Part shown: positions 1 through 64,000 of the stretch, one piece after another
Numbering within the stretch: position 1 is the stretch's first letter
Layout of the letters: each line of letters starts with the position of its first letter
Source of the DNA: Antedon mediterranea
Taxonomy: Eukaryota > Echinodermata > Crinoidea > Comatulida > Antedonidae
Direction: 5' to 3'
Assembly (NCBI RefSeq): GCF_964355755.1
Contig: NC_092675.1
Location: forward strand, 19,794,912-19,858,911
Length of the DNA stretch: 64,000 nucleotides
Translations under genes and position numbers: made by a program
The notes under the pieces: generated by a model
The model's input: only the letters and a program-made list of their open reading frames with translations
Told to the model about the DNA's origin: nothing
Databases searched by the model: none

Positions 1-893
1 AATTCATCGCCTAGTTTAACACGTTGTTTTCTATCACATAGAAAAGCATAGATCCAAGAGATTAGATGGTCTTCGACCCCTAAATTATACAACTTATCAA
101 TTAATATATTATGGTCAATTAAATCATAAGCCTTTTTGAAATCAAGCAATAATAATCTCATTTCATCTCCTTGGTCAGTAGCAGTAAAGCATTCGGTTAA
201 CAAATTTATAAGAGCGTCAGTGGTAGACACACTCTTAGAGCAACCAAATTGATTGAACTTGACTTTATCTTTAATTTGGACCCAAATCCCTTCAATAACT
301 TTCATGGTGGTGGAAGTCAGCGAAATAGGACGCAAGTCATTCTCAAGAACCTTAGGTGGGTTAACCTTTGGAATGGGGATTATATCAGCTGACTTCCAAA
401 GCATGGGGAGAACCCCTTCCCTTAAACTGGAGTTAACTATTGCACTTATTGGTTTGGAAAGGATATTGGCAAAATCACGTAGTACCCACGGAGGGATTCC
501 GTCCGGGCCTGGGGCTTTATTACATTTTACAAATTTAAGCTTAGACTCAATTGTCTCTGGCGTGATAATTAAATGGGGTGGAACTACAATGTTACTATCA
601 TTGGTTTTTGGTTCAAGGGGTTTGAACTCAGAAGTAAGGGACTGGAAAAAACCACTAACTTTCGTGGTAAGATCGTATAGGTTACCTTTACATAAGTCAT
701 TAGCCATAGTTTTAAAGTACTTAGTACCCTTGCCGAGATTAAGAAATTGTTTAATACCCCTCCACCAAGATTTAGAATCGGACGAGAATAACTGGGCAAT
801 ACTATTACGATAAAAATCACCTCTCAAAGATTTAGCCATTCGGTTAGATAAATTCTAAGTTTCTTATATTCGGCAGACATGGGGTCAATTGCA
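1..893 (-). mobile_element. non-LTR retrotransposon, reverse transcriptase fragment, truncated at both window edge and array
   Basis: Read on the minus strand from about 855 to 1, one open frame encodes a LINE reverse transcriptase: SKSWWRGIKQFLNLGKG, KAPGPDGIPPWVLRDFA, ENDLRPISLTSTTMKVIEG, FGCSKSVSTTDALINLLT and LLLDFKKAYDLIDHNILIDK (RT motif A). The type is Jockey/CR1/L2-like. Near 855 a small indel breaks the frame: SAEYKKLR upstream and LSNRMAKS downstream are in different frames. The 5' part is lost where the palindrome array begins, and the 3' part continues beyond position 1. There are no stops in the rest, so the insertion is fairly young. Confidence 0.9.
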
Positions 894-896
894 AAA

Positions 897-2072
897 GCTA
901 TTGCATAATAAACATGCGCAGAGACTAATAATGGGTTCTGCGCATGTCAATTGTGCTATAGTAACCAGTTTTGACATAAATGGTTACTATAGCATAATAA
1001 ACATGCGCAGAGTCGACTAATGGGTTCTGCGCATGTTAATTGTGCTATAGTAACCAGTTTCATCGAAAAATAAAAAGGTCGAAAATTGGCCATTTTTGGA
1101 AAAAATCCCTGTACTAAAGTACAGGTAAATTTTCGAAAAATAGCCGATTTCCAACCCTTTTATTTGTTGACATAAATGGTTACTATAGCATAATAAACAT
1201 GCGCAGAGACGAATAATGGGTTCTGCGCATGTCAATTGTGCTATAGTAACCAGTTTTGACATAAATGGTTAGTATAGCATAATAAACATGCGCAGAGACG
1301 AATAATGGGTTCAGTGCATGTCAATTGTGCTATAGTAACCAGTTTTGACATAAATGGTTAATATAGCGTAACAAACATGCGCAGAGTCGACTAATGGGTT
1401 CTGCGCATGTTAATTGTGCTATAGTAACCAGTTTTATCGAAAAATAAAAAGGTCGAAAATTGGCAATTTTTTGAAAAAATCCCTGTACAGGTAAATTTTC
1501 GAAAAATAGCCGATTTCCAACCCTTTTATTTGTTGACATAAATGGTTACTATAGCATAATAAACATGCGCAGAGACGAATAATGGGTTCTGCGCATGTCA
1601 ATTGTGCTATAGTAACCAGTTTTGACATAAATGGTTAGTATAGCATAATAAACATGCGCAGAGACGAATAATGGGTTCAGTGCATGTCAATTGTGCTATA
1701 GTAACCAGTTTTGACATAAATGGTTAATATAGCATAACAAACATGCGCAGAGTCGAATAATGGGTTCTGCGCATGTCAATTGTGCTATAGTAACCAGTTT
1801 TATCGAAAAATAAAAAGGTCGAAAATTGGCAATTTTTGGAAAAAATCCCTGTACAGTGAAATATTCGAAAAATGGCCGATTTTCGACCCTTTTATTTTTT
1901 GACATAAATGGTTACTATTGCATAATAAACATGCGCAGAGACTAATAATGCGTTCTGCGTAGGTCAATTGTGCTATAGTAACCAGTTTTGACATAAATGG
2001 TTACTATAGCATAATAAACATGCGCAGAGACGAATAATGGGTTCTGCGCATGTCAATTGTGCTATAGTAACC
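897..2072. repeat. higher-order satellite of ten 74-bp palindromes
   Basis: Ten units of 74 bp begin at about 897 (first copy, degenerate left arm), 982, 1178, 1267, 1356, 1544, 1633, 1722, 1910 and 1999. Each is an imperfect palindrome: left arm GGTTACTATAGCA...ACATGCGCAGA, right arm TCTGCGCATGT...TGCTATAGTAACC, loop about 14 bp. Units are joined by 15-bp spacers (agttttgacataaat), or after every third unit by a 114-122-bp spacer that is itself partly palindromic. The higher-order period is exactly 366 bp (1178, 1544, 1910). It looks like a tandemly amplified foldback or MITE-type element. Confidence 0.92.
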
Positions 2073-2655
2073 CTGTACTATATTTTCGAAGATTGTTTTT
2101 CATGTTTCTTGTATTTTTAATTTAGTTTTAAGTATTAATTTAGGGAGAACATTCAATAATAATATCATTATCATTACGTTGTTCACATAGTCTAGGGTAT
2201 TTAATTCTAAATATTCCAGAAATAACATTAATACTCTAATAATAACTAAACAAGTTTAATTGAGTATTGAATAAAATAATTATTGACAATTATTCGTAGG
2301 GCAGTACCAAATTATTTTATGTTTAAAACAACAACATTACACAGCTTGCTGTGCAATTAACACCATTGTTGTGCACTTGAATGGGTTTCCTATGACATAA
2401 TAGGTGTTTTAACACCATCAATTAAAATATGTCAATTGAGTGAGTCTTTCATGGCATTTGTAGTTGAGTTAGTCTTTGGTGACAATAGTAACACACTGTG
2501 ATTGAGTGGTATTTTGATTTTTAAATTTCATATTTCTAGTTAAAATTTTGAATATCTGAATATACCACAAGGTGTATCATTCCCTAAATAGTCCAAAAAG
2601 CTAAAAAAGTGATTTTTGAAAAATTTGTCAGTTGAGTCGTTCTTTCATGACAGGG
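2073..2655. other. AT-rich spacer between two repeat blocks
   Basis: No gene or RNA recognised. The start (ccctgtactatattttcgaa) still resembles the long spacer of the array. Confidence 0.5.
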
Positions 2656-2995
2656 CAGTATATTAGAGGGATTTTTTGCAAAATCACCTAAATTTCGACA
2701 TTTTTTAAATCCACTTAATATGCACTAATATTGCTCTATGTGCATGTATAATGCTATATCATCATCTTATAGTGTCATGGGACCATTTTATGTCGAAAAA
2801 TAAAAAAAAAATCGAAATTTGGTCATTTTTCTGTACTACAGTATATTAGAGGGAATTTTTGCAAAATCAGCCAACTTTCTACTTTCTTAAAATCCAATTA
2901 ATATGCACTGATATTGCTATATGTGCATGTATAGTACCATATCATTATCTGTCAAGGGACCACTTTATGTCGAAAAATAAAAATGTTGAAATTTG
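2656..2995. repeat. two degenerate 183-bp tandem repeats related to the palindrome-array spacer
   Basis: The motif cagtatattagaggga starts at 2656 and again at 2839, each followed by gcaaaatca, a ttgct.tatgtgcatgtat segment and tgtcgaaaaataaaaa. The last part also occurs in the long spacer of the preceding array, so the two blocks share an ancestor. Confidence 0.7.
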
Positions 2996-5900
2996 CTTTA
3001 AATATGTGTCGAGCAGACCACATTGTGTGATTTAAGTTGAAATTTAGCAAAATTTTGACAATTTCCATGTGCTATAATAGTACTAGGATTTTTTCGAAAA
3101 GTGGCTAAATATCGACTGTCTAAAATGTTTAGTGAGGTAACATGCGCAGATTGTATCAACGAAATTATGATAACTTCTCTTATTAAATGACATAACATAA
3201 TGACAAAGTTGAGCGCAATTATGTTTTATTAAATTGATAACTTGTTTATTATCGCACAATATTGAACATATCAATTAAAACCCATATTTGCGAATGAACA
3301 TCAATAAGAATAAAGGGAGAAAATGTAAACACATACATATATTGATTATACACATGTTAAACCTAAGTTCGACTATTTAATATCAAGCAAGAATTATACA
3401 ATTCACACATAAATTATCTGCACATTATAAGTTGAATAATTTAAATAGCGAAACCTTTGATAGCATAAATGCTTGGTATCCAGTATATATTGGAATTTAC
3501 AGTAAGACTTGAATATATTTAACTGGGTTTTTTTTTTCAAATTAAATGCGGTAAGTAAACCGTGATTAGATTAGCCATATCTTATTAATAGTATTAACAA
3601 TGTTGTAGTTCCATGTCAGCATCCAATCAAGCTTTGTTTATTTTGTACGCTCTACATAATGAAACATAAATATCCAGTTTAAACTACTGGTACAAATATT
3701 CAAATAAATGAACAATGCAGTAATATTCACCAAACATTAAAACTATTTTTATTTTTGTATATAATATATTGTTTGTACTATGAAATATGTCCTACACACC
3801 TATTACAATTATTGCATTTTTATCATTTTTATCTATCTTTCAAAATATTTAAAATTGTCAATAATGATTAATAATAATTCATATTTGAATTATTCAAATT
3901 AATGATATAATTATACATAACAACACCTGTCGATAATGTATTAAATATTTAAATTAAATTAATCATTCATCAAATCGTTTCTAGTCGTATAAAAATGCAA
4001 GAAATGTTATCCAATAAAAACAACCAGATTTATATTCTTTAAAATTTAGGTTTAAATATAATTTAGTAATGCACATCAAGAATATTAACATTACACTGTG
4101 TAATTAATGAGTTTTTAAAATGTCCAATATATATATTAGAACTGTTGACTCGATAGATACATTTGTTCAATCTATGTATAATATATTCATATCTAATAAA
4201 TAATTTATAACTTCTCATTCATGAAGTATTTATACTTTAATATTAAACATGTCCAAAATAACTAATTAAAATCAATATGAACACAGACAACATCACTTAT
4301 TAACTAATAATTAATTTAAAACTAATGAATATTGGATTTTAAAATCTCAAATATGATTTGGGAATAAAATTAATCAAACATCCGTTTCACAACAAGGGTC
4401 AAAATGTTATTTTTTGACCGATGTTCCTTTAAAATTGATGCATTTATAAATGAACATTCAAGTGAATGTTCTTATAAACAGATGTCACTGTATATTGTTA
4501 TCACATCTGTAGGTACAAGGAGAAATCAATTTAACCTTATACCAAAATGTCATACTTTATGTTTCAACCGATGAGTGGGGGAAGATTGTTGGTTATATGA
4601 ATAATATTGTTTTTAAAAGTTTGATTCATTTTATACCAAACATATATGTAAATATGGTAGTACTTTTAACATAACAATATCTGAATATCCAGTACAGGTT
4701 TGGGGGAAATTACTACCATAATTCAATCTCCAGATACAAAATTCAAATTTTGATATGTAAATATAATATATGCAGATTAATTTTTAAGAATGGTGATACT
4801 GGTCTATTTCTATTATAACCACATTATTAAACCACATTTATATTATTATGAAGTTTACTGGTAATGTCCAATTGGGATTGGTTCATTATGGGCATTCTAC
4901 AACTTTAGTTCTTTTATCATGACTACTAAAAGATATACTTACTAGAAATAAGAATAAATGACCAAGACATAAGTACCATAGTCAAATATTCAAAAATGTA
5001 ATAATATAATTATACTTTACTTTCATTGCACACACAAATTATTTCTTCATTTATATGTACAACTTGAGGAATGTTGTTTAAAAAAAATAGGAAAGATTTA
5101 ATTACATACACGACACATAAAATACACGTTTAAAGTCTATCATAAGTTTTTGTTTGACTTAAAAATTCATTCTCTTTTGTTAAATACTAAGCATCTAGTT
5201 TACAATCAATAATTCTATTTACAATATAATAATTTGCATATTTCTTTCATAGTCATATCTTAATTGCTATAAGAACCAATGGGAAAAGGGTAAACAAGTC
5301 ACATGATTTCAAGACAGATCACTGATTGGTGGATAAGAAGATCAGTCATGAACAATTTTTGAACATGTATTTACTAGTTAGCATATTAATAAGTTCAATA
5401 GCAAATATTTGGATATATTAGCTGGGGAATATTGCAAATGTTTGAAATATCTGGAAATCAGCAAGTATTTATAATCTATAATGGTAGTTTTTAAAGATAA
5501 TATTGAAGAACTTGTTCTTATTAACCATCAAACCTCTAGTATTATCAACCAGTACATATAAACATCAATTCTATAAAACAATGGGAAATAATAGACAATC
5601 ATAAAAACATCAAAGGATTCACATACTATGATAATTATTAATCACAAATCTCTTACATTTCAATACAAAACAAAATAAAGCAAATTTACTTGTAACATTA
5701 AAAATCTCACATAACATAAATCAAACTTGTTAATACACCAAATGCCAATGATTTGATAAAATAACGGAGAGCTAAATATTTTAATGAGTGAGATAACACA
5801 CTCTTCCCTGCTTAAACTCAAATTAAATTTTAATATATAATTAAGAAAAATTATGATTCAAATTAAGACACTCTTGTAGCACTCAATTAAACAAAGGCCC

Positions 5901-6744
5901 CAATTTATCAAGTGTGTAACAAAAATACAAAATATGAATTGAAAATCATTGTACTTATAATGAACACTACAGGAATAGTTTAAACAAATAATATAGTAAC
6001 ATTCTGATAAATGTCTATTATGCTTTTAGGGAATGCTGTGATAAGTTAATTTTAAGATTTTTAAATTTTAAACATCACAAATACATAGAACAGGGACAAT
6101 AAAAACAAATTTAAAATCTATCAATCATAAAATTGCGTATTTTACCATAAGATCAAAAAATTACACAACTGGAAAAGTTCTACGAATTCATCAATAGTTC
6201 AGGATCAATTGCAAGTTCTTCCTATATATCATAGAAAGATAGATAAAATACTTAAGTACTACAATTAAAATATATAAAAGAGATCAACAAATCCTTGCAT
6301 GCATTTAGTTTGACAAGTAGGCATTCATAATTCTAAAAAATTGTGAGTAAAATACATGATGCGTTCAGTAACAATCTCTTTCAATAATAAAACAATAACT
6401 AAAATAATAATAATGTCAAAACTTTCTTGCATAATACTTTCAATTTTTAATTCTTTGCCAATGGTGTACATACATGCCTTCAGGAATGCAAATAATTGAG
6501 AAATAAATAATCAAATAAATAATTATAAATAACAATAAAATCATATTATAACATCTATTTAGTACTGAAATTAGAATGACAACTACTCACTCAATCGTAA
6601 AATTGTCATTTTTCGTTGAGTTAAATAATTTGTTGTCATGAAATTGCATGTATAGAGAGTTCATTTATTCTCATACAGTTTACAGAGTGAGTAATAATCA
6701 TTAAGCATTCACTTTTACACACTTATATTAATACTTGTAATTGT
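2996..6744. other. AT-rich 3' flank or 3' UTR of slo, no gene recognised
   Basis: Low-complexity AT-rich DNA without long open frames or splice-bounded coding blocks on either strand. The part next to 6744 must hold the slo 3' UTR, whose length cannot be fixed from the sequence. Confidence 0.6.
6664..6669 (-). terminator. possible polyadenylation signal AATAAA
   Basis: The first AATAAA on the minus strand downstream of the slo stop, about 75 nt after it. In such AT-rich DNA this hexamer is common, and BK 3' UTRs can be long, so it is only a candidate. Confidence 0.25.
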
Positions 6745-63239
<56,495 letters not shown>

Positions 63240-64000
63240 CTACAAAATACAAGAATTATTGTACAATATATATAAAAACATGAATTTAAAAAAATTATAT
63301 ATAATATACATTCATTTGTATGTGATTAAATCATTGTGAAAAGTTTTATTTAAAAAAAGGTTATAAAAGCATTGATTTAAAAAATAAAAGAAATGATGAC
63401 GGTAATACGTGGGAATGGTCCCACGAGAGGGCGCTATATCGGACTGTCCCATTCTTTAAGGAGGTGAACTACGGTAAAATTCTTCTTTTCGTAATTGTTT
63501 CGCACTTCGTGGAAAAGGGCTACTGTTGAGGTTTATCCAGGTAAGTAGGCATGTAATAGACTCATATATATACATACATTCATTTGTATGTAATTAAATT
63601 ATAATGAAAAGTGTTATAGGTATATAATATCGTACTTATTTATTTTTTTATTTTATTTCAACAATTTCAAATAATTTCTATTGTTTAACAAATAAGGTAT
63701 GTATTACAATGTATACAAAATATACATTAATTTGTATGTGATTAAACCATAATGAAAAGTGTTATAAGTAGATACTACACCGTATTCAAATAATATGTAA
63801 TGTTTACCAAATAAGGTTTTATAGTACAATGCTTTGCTAGCTAAATATATATAATGGAGAATCACAATGTTTGTCTCAATAGGATATAAAAACTCAGCAT
63901 AGTATGTGAAAGTTAACTTATAAATCAATATTTATCATATTGGATCTTTAAGATGATTCAGGAAACTGTTAAGTGGCCTGTTATTGTTTGATAAAGGATG
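63240..64000. other. slo intron upstream of the S6-end exon
   Basis: Starts the intron that leads to the pore exons outside the window. A GC-richer patch at 63400-63545 (ccacgagagggcgctatatc) looks like a repeat. A 60-70-bp motif (gtatgt.attaaa.cataatgaaaagtgttata) recurs near 63580-63620 and 63735-63770. Confidence 0.6.

Noticed and set aside
253-813. 186-residue plus-strand frame
   Set aside because: Antisense shadow of the LINE reverse transcriptase, which reads on the minus strand with clear RT motifs.
1017-1994. A family of similar minus-strand frames (MSKLVTIAQLTCAEPI and similar)
   Set aside because: They translate the palindromic satellite; copies differ by shifts and have no coding context.

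Overview
The window is animal nuclear DNA: strongly AT-rich, low in coding density, with GT-AG introns of up to about 9 kb and many decayed transposable elements, hairpin MITEs and minisatellites. Nothing prokaryotic is present. The protein and the repeats point to a marine invertebrate, most likely a deuterostome and perhaps an echinoderm. That placement is inference from protein flavour and repeat style and is not proven.

One gene dominates. From 63239 down to 6745, on the minus strand, lies the 3' two thirds of a Slo1/BK large-conductance calcium- and voltage-activated potassium channel gene (slowpoke/KCNMA1 family). I assembled 20 exons whose reading phases all agree, giving 2,709 coding bases and 902 residues plus the stop. 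They run from the end of transmembrane segment S6 through RCK1, the RCK1-RCK2 linker, RCK2 with its calcium bowl, and a Lys/Pro/His-rich tail. The pore, voltage sensor and S0 exons lie beyond 64000. Two more exon-like blocks with strong coding character (25840-25869 and 30808-30873) fit the phase of the linker and are probable alternative exons.

Layout: 1-893 is a 5'-truncated non-LTR retrotransposon reverse transcriptase on the minus strand. 897-2072 is a higher-order array of ten 74-bp palindromes, followed by a related degenerate repeat (2656-2995). 2996-6744 is AT-rich 3' flank with no recognised gene. 6745-13258 holds the exons for RCK2, the calcium bowl and the C-terminus. 13259-31812 is the linker region, with small, mostly symmetric exons in large introns. 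31813-52427 carries RCK1, 61775-61885 the start of RCK1, and 63148-63239 the end of S6. Introns carry a 54-bp minisatellite (10633-11263), triplet-like arrays (43872-44450, 53630-54240), a 45-bp array (57100-57575), at least six hairpin or TIR elements, LINE fragments and tRNA-like SINE pieces.

The most interesting biology is the splicing layout. Four consecutive linker exons or candidate exons (66, 75, 30 and 57 nt) are all phase 1-1, so any subset can be included or skipped without breaking the frame. A separate 54-nt phase 0-0 exon adds 18 residues inside RCK1, exactly where skipping it would restore the usual Slo1 spacing.
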